Source: Bacillus sp. FJAT-26390 (lineage in GTDB: Bacteria; Bacillota; Bacilli; Paenibacillales; Paenibacillaceae). Taken from it: a DNA stretch of 64,000 nucleotides. Position 1 is the first letter of the stretch. Every line of letters begins with the position of its first letter. This document shows positions 50,835 through 59,435 of the stretch, in pieces. The notes beneath the pieces are model-generated. The model was not told the origin of the DNA. It saw only the letters and a list, made by a program, of their open reading frames with translations, and did not search any database. The translations under genes were made by a program, and so were the position numbers. The stretch lies in assembly GCF_001682865.1 (NCBI RefSeq), contig NZ_MAQX01000033.1:310001-374000 (forward strand), written 5' to 3'.

Positions 50835-52815
50835 CCTTTCGAACAGCTAAAATATATTTGGATTGGTCCAGCGGATTAACGCCTCGGCGCACCCGCTCCG
50901 CCTTCACATCGGGCGGACATTCGCGATAACCCGCGAAGAAGGTTGCCAAAGCACCCCTCCCCTTCGTAAGCGAGCCGAAACGCGCCGGAAAATCGAGCGA
51001 TGTAGCTACTGGCAGTATGCCCTCGATCTCCATCCTCTCCTGCCTGACAACCGGCGTTTCAAACTCTCCGCGCATAAGTATAAGCTCATTCATCAGCTTG
51101 CCGCCTGTCTCCTCTGGTACGGAAATACGGAAGGACAGCATGGGCTCCAGCAGCTTTACCCCTATCCGAGACAAGCCGTCCATAATGCCCATCGGCGTGG
51201 CTACCGCAAAATCAAGCGGATGCGTATGCCACACATGATGCTCCCCTTCAACAAGCGTAACCTTCACGTCCGTTACTTCCCAGCCAAAAAGACCCTGCTG
51301 AAGCGCCTCGGGAACGCTTCTGGCAACCTCGTTCTGATAGCGGTCGAGCAGCCGCTCCGAGCGTACAACGGAGCTGAAGGCGATGCCGCTTCCGCGCTCC
51401 CCAGGCTCAATATGGAACCGCAGAATTGCCCAGCACGGCTTCGGCATCGTATACGCAATGAAGCCCTCGCCCGTCTGAGCCGGCGTCTCTTTATAAATAA
51501 CCGATGGCTCGCCAAAATCAGCCTTCAACCCATAGCGATTGTGCAGCAGATGCGTCAGCACCTCGATCTGGATCGGCCCCATAACTTTAAGATGCAGCTC
51601 GCGCTGCTCCTGCAGCCATTGCAGATCAAGCAGCGGGTCCTCATCCGCCAGCTCTTGCAGCGCCGCGACGACTGCCGGATACTCCGCCTCGTTGCCCCAG
51701 CGCACCTGCACCGTCAGGAGCGGCACCGCCAGCCGCGTCTCGCCGGGAACATAATCGCCGCAGCCGATAATATCGCCAATGCGCGCTTGGTTCCAGCCGC
51801 AAACGGCTGCAATATCGCCCGCTGCAAGAAGGCCCACATCCTCCGCCTTTTGCCCGTCGATTTTGCGGATTTGCGTAACCTTCTCTTCGATTTGCTGCGT
51901 CTCATTCCGAACCGAATCGCGGTTGCGAATAACGCCGCTATACAAACGAACATAAGCGATGCGCCCCATCGCCGCATCACGCTCAATGCGGAATATGACC
52001 CCCGATACCGGCCCGTCCGGGACAGCCTCTGGCGGCGGCAGCAGCGCGACCATCGCTTGCATTAACGGCTCGATGCCGATTCCTCTATTCGATGCGCCAA
52101 ATAAAATCGGAAACAGCTCCCCGCTTCGCGTAAGCGAGGGCAGCATTTGGTTCAGCTCCGCCTTCGGCAGCGTGCCGCTGTCCAAATAATGAAGCAGCAG
52201 CGACTCATCCTGCTCAGCCACCGTCTCCTCCAGCAGCTGCAAATAAGCTTTTGCCTCGCCCAAATCACCGGCAGTATCGTCCAGCACGCTCACCGCGCCG
52301 CTAAAGCTATCCTCCACGCCAAGCGGCGCCTGCACCGGCGCCGCTTGCGGCGAAAGCAAACGACGAATTTGCTTGATCGTTCCAAGCGGATCGGCTCCGA
52401 CCCTATCCAGCTTGTTCACGTAAATAAGCGTTGGCATGTTCCGTTCCCGCAAAGCATGCCAGATAACCTCCGTCTGTGCCTGTACACCTTCAACGGCCGA
52501 AAGGATAAGCACCGCGCCATCCATCACGCGCAGCGACCGCTCGACCTCGGAGAGAAAATCGACATGCCCCGGCGTATCAACCAAATTGACTGTCGCGCCC
52601 TGCCAAGTAAAACGAGTCGCCGCCGCCCGTACCGAAATTCCCCGTGAGCGTTCCACCTCAAGAAAATCCGTTTGCGCCGTTCCCGCATCCACGCTTCCCA
52701 GCGACCGAATGCGCCCGCTGCGAAATAATATCTGCTCTGTCGTTGTTGTCTTCCCTGCATCGACATGCGCGAAAATGCCAATATTCCGTATATGTTTTGA
52801 ATCATTAGGCTCCAT
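50818..52815 (-). CDS. TetM/TetO-like ribosomal-protection-type translational GTPase
   Basis: 665-residue EF-G-family GTPase. G1 AHVDAGKTTTTEQIL, G2 RGISVRAAATRF, G3 DTPGHVDFLSEV, G4 YVNKLDRVG, then EF-G domains II-V, ending GYRECPPDVKAERVRRGVNP. Overall plan matches ribosomal protection proteins that release tetracycline from the 30S subunit. SD GGGAG ten bases before the ATG, terminator behind. No mobile element or regulatory tet leader peptide is seen, and base use matches neighbours, so it looks like a resident chromosomal homologue. Whether it confers resistance cannot be said. Confidence 0.9.
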   Translation of the reverse strand: MEPNDSKHIRNIGIFAHVDAGKTTTTEQILFRSGRIRSLGSVDAGTAQTDFLEVERSRGISVRAAATRFTWQGATVNLVDTPGHVDFLSEVERSLRVMDGAVLILSAVEGVQAQTEVIWHALRERNMPTLIYVNKLDRVGADPLGTIKQIRRLLSPQAAPVQAPLGVEDSFSGAVSVLDDTAGDLGEAKAYLQLLEETVAEQDESLLLHYLDSGTLPKAELNQMLPSLTRSGELFPILFGASNRGIGIEPLMQAMVALLPPPEAVPDGPVSGVIFRIERDAAMGRIAYVRLYSGVIRNRDSVRNETQQIEEKVTQIRKIDGQKAEDVGLLAAGDIAAVCGWNQARIGDIIGCGDYVPGETRLAVPLLTVQVRWGNEAEYPAVVAALQELADEDPLLDLQWLQEQRELHLKVMGPIQIEVLTHLLHNRYGLKADFGEPSVIYKETPAQTGEGFIAYTMPKPCWAILRFHIEPGERGSGIAFSSVVRSERLLDRYQNEVARSVPEALQQGLFGWEVTDVKVTLVEGEHHVWHTHPLDFAVATPMGIMDGLSRIGVKLLEPMLSFRISVPEETGGKLMNELILMRGEFETPVVRQERMEIEGILPVATSLDFPARFGSLTKGRGALATFFAGYRECPPDVKAERVRRGVNPLDQSKYILAVRKALAGS

Positions 52816-52879
52816 CTCGTTTGTCTCCCTCGCTCGCTGTTCCTTTCCTTATCGTACCTCTGAAAGCGCATTACAGCAA

Positions 52880-52925
52880 CAAAAAAGCGGCTCGCCCTGG
52901 CAATTGCAAGGTAAGCCGCTTTTAT
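52880..52925 (-). terminator. Intrinsic terminator of the YceI gene
   Basis: Minus strand AAAAGCGGCTTACCTTGC...AGCCGCTTTTTT; outer 10-bp stem plus an inner TTGCAATTGC-like stem, T-tail on both strands. Confidence 0.85.
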
Positions 52926-52945
52926 AGGAAGGCTGCCATTAAAAA

Positions 52946-53479
52946 TTAGCCTTGTTGAATAGCTTCGATATCGATGGTGAACTTCACTTCATCGCCGATT
53001 AGAACGCCGCCTGTTTCCAGCGCTGCATTATAAGTTAAGCCATAGTCGCTGCGCTTCAGGCTGCCTGATGCGCTAAAGCCCACTTTTTCATTGCCCCAAG
53101 GGTCTTTGCCAGCGCCTTCAAAGTTAACGGCGAATTTCTCGGAACGCGTTACGCCATGCAGACTTACGTCGCCAATAACGGAATACTCGCCATCATCGGT
53201 TTTTGTAATCGCAGTCGAAGTGAATACGAGCGAAGGATATTTCTCTGTGTCGAAGAAATCAGGATTGCGAAGATGTGCGTCACGGTCTTTGTTGCGCGTA
53301 TCCACGCTGTTGAGATCAATCGTAAGCTGGATCTCAGCCGAAGTCAGGTCATGCGCGTCAGCGACCACATTTGCTTCGAAAGCGTGGAAAGAGCCTTTTA
53401 CCTTAGCGATCATCATATGCTTTACTGAGAAATCGATGCTGCTGTGCGTCGGATCAACCGTCCATTGTGATTTTGCCAT
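52946..53479 (-). CDS. YceI family protein
   Basis: 177-residue lipocalin-like beta-barrel (YceI/polyisoprenoid-binding). Motifs: WTVDPTHSSIDFSVKHMMIAKVKG at the N-terminus (read in two parts), RDAHLRNPDFFDTEKYP and VSLHGVTRSEKFAVNF. No signal peptide, so cytoplasmic, unlike Gram-negative members. The ATG at 53479 is eight bases after AGGAGG; ATG 53485 is only two bases away. Binds isoprenoid-type lipids in the family; role in bacilli unclear. Confidence 0.93.
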   Translation of the reverse strand: MAKSQWTVDPTHSSIDFSVKHMMIAKVKGSFHAFEANVVADAHDLTSAEIQLTIDLNSVDTRNKDRDAHLRNPDFFDTEKYPSLVFTSTAITKTDDGEYSVIGDVSLHGVTRSEKFAVNFEGAGKDPWGNEKVGFSASGSLKRSDYGLTYNAALETGGVLIGDEVKFTIDIEAIQQG

Positions 53480-53635
53480 TTTCATATCCTCCTATAATCG
53501 CTCAATTCATAGTTTACTTACTTTTTATAATGTACTAACTTATATTATGTATGTTTATATTCTATTGCGCCGCCCTGTTTTTGTCAATTGCCTTTTTCAA
53601 CGATTCGGAGAAAATAGCCAAGCTTTTATGCCCGC

Positions 53636-53680
53636 AAAAAAAAAAGACGCCCCAGAGGCAAAAATAACCTCTTGGACATC
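53636..53680 (-). terminator. Intrinsic terminator of the MATE gene
   Basis: Minus strand GATGTCCAAGAGG...CCTCTGGGGCGTC (two mismatches) then TTTTTTTTT; 36 nt beyond the stop at 53716. Confidence 0.75.
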
Positions 53681-53715
53681 CTTATCAACTACCGCAATGC
53701 TCGCCCGCTGTCCTG

Positions 53716-55119
53716 CTACGAATGCAGCACAGCCGCTTTTTCCTTGCTCTCTCGCTTAACCAGCGCATGCTTCTCCCACGCCCTGCTTCTCCAGCGGAAA
53801 AACATAATGAATGCGCGCACCCATTCATCTGCCGCAATCGCAAGCCAAATGCCAGCCAAGCCCATATCCAGCGTGAAAATAAAGAAATAACCGAGCGGCA
53901 AGCTCATCGCCACCATCGAGCCCATGCCGATCCAGAGCGGATATTTCGCATCTCCCGTCGCCCGCAGCGAGTTGACGAGCACGATGTTAATCGTTCGCCC
54001 GGTCTCCAGCACGATGCTTAGCAGCAGGACGCTAACTCCCAGCCGTATAATCTCCTCGTCGTCCGTGAACATGCGCATAAGCGGCTCGCGGAACGCAATG
54101 ACGAGCAACACCGCGAACAAGGTTACGCCGCTTGCCCAGCGAACGCTCTTCCAAACGCGATGATAAGCTGACGTTTGCTCGCCGGCACCCACAAGCCTGC
54201 CGACGATAATCGACGTGCCCATCCCAATGGCGAAAGCGAATAAATACGTAAACATCGAAATGTTATTCGCATAGTTTTTTGCTGCCAAGGACGCCGCGCC
54301 AAGATAGGTCGCATAATAGAGGAAAACGATTTGGCATGCCTGGTACATCACCTGCTCAAGCGCAGAAGGAATGCCGATTTTTAAAATTTTAGAGATGTAT
54401 TCCTTGGTCAATGAGAAATAGTAAAGCAGCTCCACTCTCACCGACATAATTCGGTACAGCAGCCAGAAGAAGACAACTAGCGCCAGCGCCCGGCTAATGA
54501 CGGAAGAAATCGCCGCACCTTGCACGCCCATCTCCGGAAAACCGAATTTCCCAAAAATAAACAAGTAGTTTCCGATAATATGAACGATGTTCATACCAAG
54601 CGATACATACATCGCTTCCTTCGTAAATCCATGTACGCGAATAATGGCGGAAATCGAGTTAATAATCGCTTGCAGGAAGATCATCCCGCCTACGATCGAT
54701 AGATAGCTTTTGGCATGGACAAGTATCTCGCCTTGCAAGTTCAACACTTGCAGCAAATGACCGCCAAACAGCACGAACGTCAAGCTGATCATCAGCCCGA
54801 CAACTAGATTGAGCGTTACAGCCAGCGCTGATATTTTGGCAGCTTCAATAAATTTCCTTGAACCTATATATTGCGCGACGACGATGGATGCCCCGTTGCC
54901 GATCACTTCTAATAGTAGAATCGCAATATGCAAAAATTGATTCGATGCCCCGACGCCGGATACCGCGTTATCCGAAATCGCGCTCAGCATCAGCGTATCC
55001 GCAATACCCATGAGCATAAACAAAAAGATTTCCAAAAATATGGGCCACGTCAGAAAAAATAGATTCAAGCCTTTCTGCTCGCGCTGCCCCTGGTCATTAC
55101 CGGCCTCTGCCGCTGTCAT
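53716..55119 (-). CDS. MATE family multidrug efflux transporter
   Basis: 467-residue integral membrane protein with about 12 helices in two six-helix halves, e.g. LTWPIFLEIFLFMLMGIADT, ISDNAVSGVGASNQ, ASIVVAQYIGSRKFIEAAK in the first half and IGIPSALEQVMYQACQIVF in the second. NorM/DinF-like Na+ or H+ coupled drug exporter. The start at ATG 55119 (MTAAEAGND) follows GAAGGTG; the frame to 55170 has no SD. Glu/Lys-rich C-terminal tail. Own unit with terminator. Confidence 0.93.
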   Translation of the reverse strand: MTAAEAGNDQGQREQKGLNLFFLTWPIFLEIFLFMLMGIADTLMLSAISDNAVSGVGASNQFLHIAILLLEVIGNGASIVVAQYIGSRKFIEAAKISALAVTLNLVVGLMISLTFVLFGGHLLQVLNLQGEILVHAKSYLSIVGGMIFLQAIINSISAIIRVHGFTKEAMYVSLGMNIVHIIGNYLFIFGKFGFPEMGVQGAAISSVISRALALVVFFWLLYRIMSVRVELLYYFSLTKEYISKILKIGIPSALEQVMYQACQIVFLYYATYLGAASLAAKNYANNISMFTYLFAFAIGMGTSIIVGRLVGAGEQTSAYHRVWKSVRWASGVTLFAVLLVIAFREPLMRMFTDDEEIIRLGVSVLLLSIVLETGRTINIVLVNSLRATGDAKYPLWIGMGSMVAMSLPLGYFFIFTLDMGLAGIWLAIAADEWVRAFIMFFRWRSRAWEKHALVKRESKEKAAVLHS

Positions 55120-55243
55120 GATGTCACCTTCTTCTAAATAGGAAAAGTAAAGCACAAGGTATCGTAGCATATTAAGGTATCTATTGCACGCGTGTTTTGC
55201 ACATTTACATGAACAAAATGTTGGGAAAATCTATGAAAACGCA

Positions 55244-55294
55244 TAAAAAAAAGACCGTGCCAAGGTTCGCCAAAACGACCTTTAGAACAGTCTT
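55244..55294 (-). terminator. Intrinsic terminator of the acidic 59-aa gene
   Basis: Minus strand AAGACTGTTCTAAAGGT...ACCTTGGCACGGTCTT followed by TTTTTT; imperfect long stem, 30 nt after the stop at 55325. Confidence 0.8.
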
Positions 55295-55324
55295 CCTCTT
55301 TATAATTTAAAATGATAGATATCA

Positions 55325-55504
55325 TTATTGCTCTTCAGACGCTTCCTCTGCAGCTTCTTCCTCAACCGCAGCAGCCGCTTCTTCTACTTCCTCTTCCAAT
55401 TCAGCCTCAACAGCTTCTACTGCTTCTTCCGCTGGAGCCTCTTCGGAAATCAGTTCTGCGGACTCTTCCGCGCCTTCTTGAACTACTTCTTGTTCTTGGC
55501 TCAT
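55325..55504 (-). CDS. 59-residue Glu/Ala-rich protein without basic residues
   Basis: Start ATG 55504 is eight bases after GGAGG (GTG 55513 touches the SD). From this start the protein has 25 Glu in 59 residues, the rest mainly Ala, Val, Ser and Gln, and no Lys, Arg, His or Asp. Blocks such as AEEAVEAVEAELEEEVEEA suggest a helix or disordered polyanion. A good SD, a dedicated terminator and the long uninterrupted bias support expression. No family recognised. Nucleic-acid mimic, metal or polyamine buffer, or charge tag are possibilities only. Confidence 0.65.
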   Translation of the reverse strand: MSQEQEVVQEGAEESAELISEEAPAEEAVEAVEAELEEEVEEAAAAVEEEAAEEASEEQ

Positions 55505-55787
55505 TTTGTTCACCTCCTACTTCTTAATACCTTAATTGTAGCGCTTTCATAGAACTAAACAAGAGGTGTAAAATGTCGTTTCATAAGAACTATTTCCGCA
55601 TTTTGTAGCGTTCGAGCCCATTCGCGCTTCTTCGACCAAGGTTCCCCGCCAGAGGTCTAGGACTGCGTTCCGACTTACGGCGGTTTTGCGCAGTTAGTGA
55701 ACTAGATAAGATGAATAACGACTAGTAACCGGCTTCTCGGACCGCATGCTGAGACATAGACATTCCAACGCACAGGAGGCTTATACG
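55505..55787. other. Divergent spacer
   Basis: Gene-free apart from start signals. It must hold promoters for the Glu/Ala-rich gene (minus) and the multicopper oxidase (plus). No obvious operator or hairpin; a CueR/CsoR-like dyad is not visible. Confidence 0.4.
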
Positions 55788-57902
55788 ATGTATTCACTGC
55801 TTATTAATTTGGAGCTCGGCGCCATCATCCTATTTGTTATTTTCTCGTTTATAGCCGCAGGCAAAGCTTCCAAGCTTGTCTATTTTGACACGGAGAAAAT
55901 GCTTTACCGCAAAACCCGCAAGCTGCTCTTTTGGTCCGTCAGCCTCAGCCTGCTCGCCGCTGTGATCACCGCAGCCGATACGATGCTCGCCGCAACCGCT
56001 CATCCATTATTTTGGATGGATCGACTGCTCGTTCGGACTCCGCTTGCGGCAATCCCTGCCCTTCTCATTTGGCTTGGCTCCTTCCCTAGAATACGCAAGC
56101 TCATGCACCGTACCTATGGACGCACGGAGTCGGCTCCTGATGTTGCCCGCCGCCGCCAAGCTTCCGACCCCGCTTTTATCGTTCCGTTCCAGCTTGCTGC
56201 ACTTTGCTCGTTGGCATTGTTCTACTTTGCTTTTGTTCCGCCAATCCCGTTTCACTGGACGGCTATCACGATGCCTACAACCATTCTTCTATTTATAGCC
56301 TGCCTGTTATGGATGCTTCAGACTCACCGCAACCAGCTTGCCGCGCAAGCTCCGCTCGTTTATCGCCCATGGCGGCGCAGACTGCAGCATACCGGCGGGC
56401 TTCTCGTTATTGCAGCTATCCTCAGCATCCCTCTGCTCACAGCTATGGAGAACAGCAAACTGCCTGAACATTTGAGCATGATGGCAGGCAATGCCGATTA
56501 TGGCTTGCCCGCATCCGCATCTCAGCACGAAAAACGGATCGGCCACAAACATAACCAAACCGCGATACCCGCAAGCACAGCCCAGAATGCCGCTGAGACT
56601 CCCGTTACAGCGCTAACGGGCCCGCGTGCGGGCGAGCCGGATCGCAAGTTCACCTTAACCGCGCAGCATAAGAGCATCGCCTTAAGCTCTGGCAAGCACA
56701 TTGATGCATGGACATACAATGGGGAAATACCCGGTCCCGAGCTTCGCATGAAGGAAGGAGAGCTCGTTGAGGTCACGCTCATCAACAAAGACATTGAAAG
56801 CGGCGCAACGCTCCACTGGCATGGATTAGATGTGCCAAACGCGGAGGACGGCGTTGCCGGCGCAACACAAGATGCAGTTATGCCGGGAGAGACCTTTACG
56901 TACCGTTTTGTAGCGGAGCAGGTCGGCACCTTCTGGTACCATTCTCACCAAGAGTCGAAAACAGCCGTACAAAAAGGGTTATTTGGCGCACTAATCGTCG
57001 AGCCTAACGAAGCTGAAGCACAAGCAGGCGAGGATATTACCGTCATCACGCATAACTGGCGCGGAGCCGGCATGTCCATCGGAGCCGATCCATCCGTGCA
57101 GCGCAGAGCGATAGCGCCCGGAACGCACGTTAAGCTGCGCCTGATCAATACGGATGATTGGGTTAGGCAATCTTATATTTTGACCGGAGCACCGTTCAAA
57201 GTAACAGCCATTGACGGCACCGATCTTACCGGACCAACTGAAATGAGCGATAAAAGCTTGGATCTGCTGACCGGAGGGCGATACGACGTTGAATTCATAA
57301 TGCCCGAGCATCCGGTCTTCCTTCGCGTTGGAAAGGGCGATTCATTGGGCATATTGATAAGCAAAGACGGCAGCGGGGATATTCCGAAGCTGCCTGCGAC
57401 GACCACCTTTGATCCGACCCATTACGGGACAGCGGCCGGAGCTGCTCCTTTTGACATAAACAGTCATTTTGACCGGGAATTCACGATGATACTGGATAAT
57501 CGCTTCGCTTTCTATAACGGGGCATTTGCTGCTTACGATACGATTAACGGCGAAGTCTTTCCGAATACGCCAATGTTTGTCGTGAAGGAGGGCGAGCTTG
57601 TGAAAACAACGATCGTCAACCGCAGCGCAACCGAGCATCCGATGCATCTGCACGGTCATCATATGCTCGTATTATCGCGCAACAACGAGCCGGTGACCGG
57701 CAGCCTGTGGTGGTCCGATACGCTTGATGTCGCTCCAGGCGAAGTGTATGAGGTTGCCTTCCGCGCCGATAATCCGGGCGTCTGGATGGATCACTGCCAC
57801 AACCTGGTTCACGCGTCTGCAGGCATGTCCATGCATCTTATGTATGAGGGCGTCACTTCGCCCTTCGAGGTCGGCACGGCCACGATGAACCATCCGGAGT
57901 AG
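55788..57902 (+). CDS. Multicopper oxidase with N-terminal multi-helix membrane domain
   Basis: 704 residues. N-terminal ~235 residues hold about six membrane helices; then a linker and a two- or three-domain multicopper oxidase. Copper ligands: THWHG-type ATLHWHGLDVP, FWYHSHQ, HPMHLHGHHMLVL, and MDHCHNLVHASAGM, giving type 2/3 ligands plus the type 1 His-Cys-His and a Met. It oxidises metals (Cu, Mn) or phenols with reduction of O2 at the outer membrane face. ATG 55788 is eight bases after AGGAGG; the frame is open to 55746 without an SD. Membrane-fused oxidases of this type occur in bacilli; no copper regulator is adjacent. Confidence 0.92.
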   Translation: MYSLLINLELGAIILFVIFSFIAAGKASKLVYFDTEKMLYRKTRKLLFWSVSLSLLAAVITAADTMLAATAHPLFWMDRLLVRTPLAAIPALLIWLGSFPRIRKLMHRTYGRTESAPDVARRRQASDPAFIVPFQLAALCSLALFYFAFVPPIPFHWTAITMPTTILLFIACLLWMLQTHRNQLAAQAPLVYRPWRRRLQHTGGLLVIAAILSIPLLTAMENSKLPEHLSMMAGNADYGLPASASQHEKRIGHKHNQTAIPASTAQNAAETPVTALTGPRAGEPDRKFTLTAQHKSIALSSGKHIDAWTYNGEIPGPELRMKEGELVEVTLINKDIESGATLHWHGLDVPNAEDGVAGATQDAVMPGETFTYRFVAEQVGTFWYHSHQESKTAVQKGLFGALIVEPNEAEAQAGEDITVITHNWRGAGMSIGADPSVQRRAIAPGTHVKLRLINTDDWVRQSYILTGAPFKVTAIDGTDLTGPTEMSDKSLDLLTGGRYDVEFIMPEHPVFLRVGKGDSLGILISKDGSGDIPKLPATTTFDPTHYGTAAGAAPFDINSHFDREFTMILDNRFAFYNGAFAAYDTINGEVFPNTPMFVVKEGELVKTTIVNRSATEHPMHLHGHHMLVLSRNNEPVTGSLWWSDTLDVAPGEVYEVAFRADNPGVWMDHCHNLVHASAGMSMHLMYEGVTSPFEVGTATMNHPE

Positions 57903-57906
57903 ATGA

Positions 57907-57926
57907 AACTGGACTTTAGTCCAGTT
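57907..57926 (+). terminator. Short hairpin after the oxidase gene
   Basis: AACTGGACT-TT-AGTCCAGTT, perfect 9-bp stem three bases past the stop region, followed by CCCCATTTTA; a modest terminator. Confidence 0.6.
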
Positions 57927-58018
57927 CCCCATTTTACCTACAGCAGGAGGACAGTTATTTTCATTGTATGCTATGCTGAATGCAGCTAATAAAACGATGA
58001 TTGGGGTGCTTTAAAACG

Positions 58019-58522
58019 ATGAATTTAAGAACAATTGGCGGGCTCGTCCTCCTGCTGCTCGGTGCATGTTTATTTCTGAATCAAGGCGAAGCTTTTGGCC
58101 CAGGCAAAATATTTGCTTACTTCTGGCCTTCGATTTTCGTCATCCCGCTCGGACTATTTTTCCACTGGCTGTACTTCGTTATGATCGGCAGAAAAGGAAT
58201 TGGCGTCTTGATTCCGGGAGGCATCTTGCTCATGGCAGGCGTCGTGTGCCAAATCGCTATGCTTTTCAATAACTGGGTTTACATGTGGCCAGGCTTTATC
58301 CTTGCAGTGGCTGTCGGCTTGTTCGAATTTTATTGGTTCGGCAACCGCAACAAATGGCTGCTTATTCCGATCAACATTTTAACCGTGCTCTCGCTTCTCT
58401 TCTTCGCAGTGTTCTCAATCGGCTCCATCTATAACAACTTCATCCTTAGCCAGCCAATCATCGCCATCGTGTTCATTCTCGCCGGCGCCATCATGCTGCT
58501 AATGAAGAAGAAGGATATTTAA
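58019..58522 (+). CDS. Small multi-helix membrane protein (167 aa)
   Basis: About six helices, starting with IGGLVLLLLGACLFLNQ and including YFWPSIFVIPLGLFF, similar in style to DUF5668/LiaF-like N-terminal domains. ATG 58019 is ten bases after GGGGTG; the TTG at 58001 lacks an SD. Ends with a basic MKKKDI tail, so the C-terminus is likely cytoplasmic. Function unknown. An extended -10 for the following gene lies 22 nt downstream. Confidence 0.75.
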   Translation: MNLRTIGGLVLLLLGACLFLNQGEAFGPGKIFAYFWPSIFVIPLGLFFHWLYFVMIGRKGIGVLIPGGILLMAGVVCQIAMLFNNWVYMWPGFILAVAVGLFEFYWFGNRNKWLLIPINILTVLSLLFFAVFSIGSIYNNFILSQPIIAIVFILAGAIMLLMKKKDI

Positions 58523-58541
58523 CAGCTCCCTCCTGCTGTGT

Positions 58542-58549
58542 GGTATAAT
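58542..58549 (+). promoter_or_regulatory. Extended -10 promoter ahead of the hairpin array
   Basis: TGGTATAAT (TATAAT at 58544-58549) with a TG one base upstream; no clear -35. A transcript from here would start near 58556 and carry the five hairpin repeats as a ~230-nt leader. Confidence 0.5.
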
Positions 58550-58581
58550 CACAAGCATTGCTGCAACTGCTGAGCAAGCCT

Positions 58582-58766
58582 AGGCTTATGCTTACGAAGT
58601 AGTTTGCTACGCAAACTTAAGCTCATGCTTACGGAGTGGTTTGCTTCGCAAACCTAAGCTCATGCTTACGAAGTGGTTTGCTTCGCAAACTTAAGCTCAT
58701 GCTTACGAAGTGGTTTGCTTCGCAAACCTAAGCTCATGCTTACGAAGTAGTTTGCTACGCAAACTT
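58582..58766 (+). repeat. Tandem hairpin repeats, 5 copies of 37 nt
   Basis: Exact 37-nt period (58582, 58619, 58656, 58693, 58730). Unit: AAGCTCATGCTT (small stem AAGC/GCTT), ACGAAGT, then a large hairpin RGTTTGC-TWC-GCAAACY. Copies 1 and 5 read AGTTTGC-TAC-GCAAACT; copies 2 and 4 GGTTTGC-TTC-GCAAACC; copy 3 has G.T at that pair. The outer base pair therefore covaries. The last unit ends two bases before AGGAGG (58769-58774). Confidence 0.95.
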
Positions 58767-58786
58767 TTAGGAGGAAAAATCAACCG

Positions 58787-59272
58787 ATGTTATCTTTTGA
58801 ACAAAAGCTTGCTATAATCGAGTCCTTTCCACAATTGCAGCGTAAGGACGTGTCTCTTGGCCGCACGAACTTCCATTACGAAGAGAGCGCCCATGAGAAG
58901 AAATCAGTTGTGCACCATCTGCACCCGAACGGCAACGGTTATGTATTCGCCGGCTTGGTGCGGGGCGTCGCAACCGATGACAAAGGTCTAGTCAATATCC
59001 GGGATTACAACGAGGATGAGCTGCGCTCCCTTATCGAGAAGTCGATCAGCTCGCTTGCGATTGCGCCGCCGGAGAAGCCTGAGTCAAAGAAAAAGAAGAA
59101 AAACAAAGCTCCGCAGGAGGAGCGCTGGATCGGGCCAAACAATGCCGTGCTAACGCTTCTGTTCGAGGAGGATCTTTGGTATTTGTATGCTGATCTCAAT
59201 CTGGAATCCGCGTTCGAAACTTACGAGGAAGCGGAGCAGTACTTGGAAGAAGAGCATTTCTCGCGCGAATAA
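58787..59272 (+). CDS. Hypothetical protein preceded by a hairpin-repeat leader (161 aa)
   Basis: Unrecognised cytosolic protein. The N-terminal part (LSFEQKLAIIESFPQLQRKD) is helical; a beta-rich middle holds HHLHPNGNGYVFAGLVRG. A Lys-rich hinge around residues 98-110 (PESKKKKKNKAPQEE) precedes a second alpha/beta part (WIGPNNAVLTLLFEEDLWYL) and an acidic C-terminus. Basic hinge next to acidic tail suggests two small domains. ATG with AGGAGG 12 bases upstream, the SD being joined directly to the hairpin array. Followed by a terminator, so a single-gene unit. Confidence 0.75.
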   Translation: MLSFEQKLAIIESFPQLQRKDVSLGRTNFHYEESAHEKKSVVHHLHPNGNGYVFAGLVRGVATDDKGLVNIRDYNEDELRSLIEKSISSLAIAPPEKPESKKKKKNKAPQEERWIGPNNAVLTLLFEEDLWYLYADLNLESAFETYEEAEQYLEEEHFSRE

Positions 59273-59325
59273 TGGAATAAAGCGGGAAGCCTTCACGAAG
59301 AGGCGATATAACAGTAAATACCGAT

Positions 59326-59356
59326 GGGGAAACATATTTATGTTTCTCCCTTTTTT
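59326..59356 (+). terminator. Intrinsic terminator
   Basis: GGGGAAACAT-ATTT-ATGTTTCTCCC then TTTTTTA, about 54 nt after the 161-aa gene. Confidence 0.85.
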
Positions 59357-59435
59357 ATTGCAAACTCATACAGGATTTTTGTCGACCCGTGTCAAATTGT
59401 AGTATGTGCACCTTAGATTTTGGGGGGAGATCCTG

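Noticed and set aside
50863..52065. A 400-codon plus-strand reading frame
   Set aside because: It is antisense to the TetM-like gene, Arg/His/Gln-rich without any family motif, and has no SD; a shadow of the GC-rich third codon positions.
55312..55552. Leucine/glutamine- or phenylalanine-rich plus-strand frames
   Set aside because: They are the reverse reading of the GAA/GAG-rich acidic gene; no SD and low complexity.
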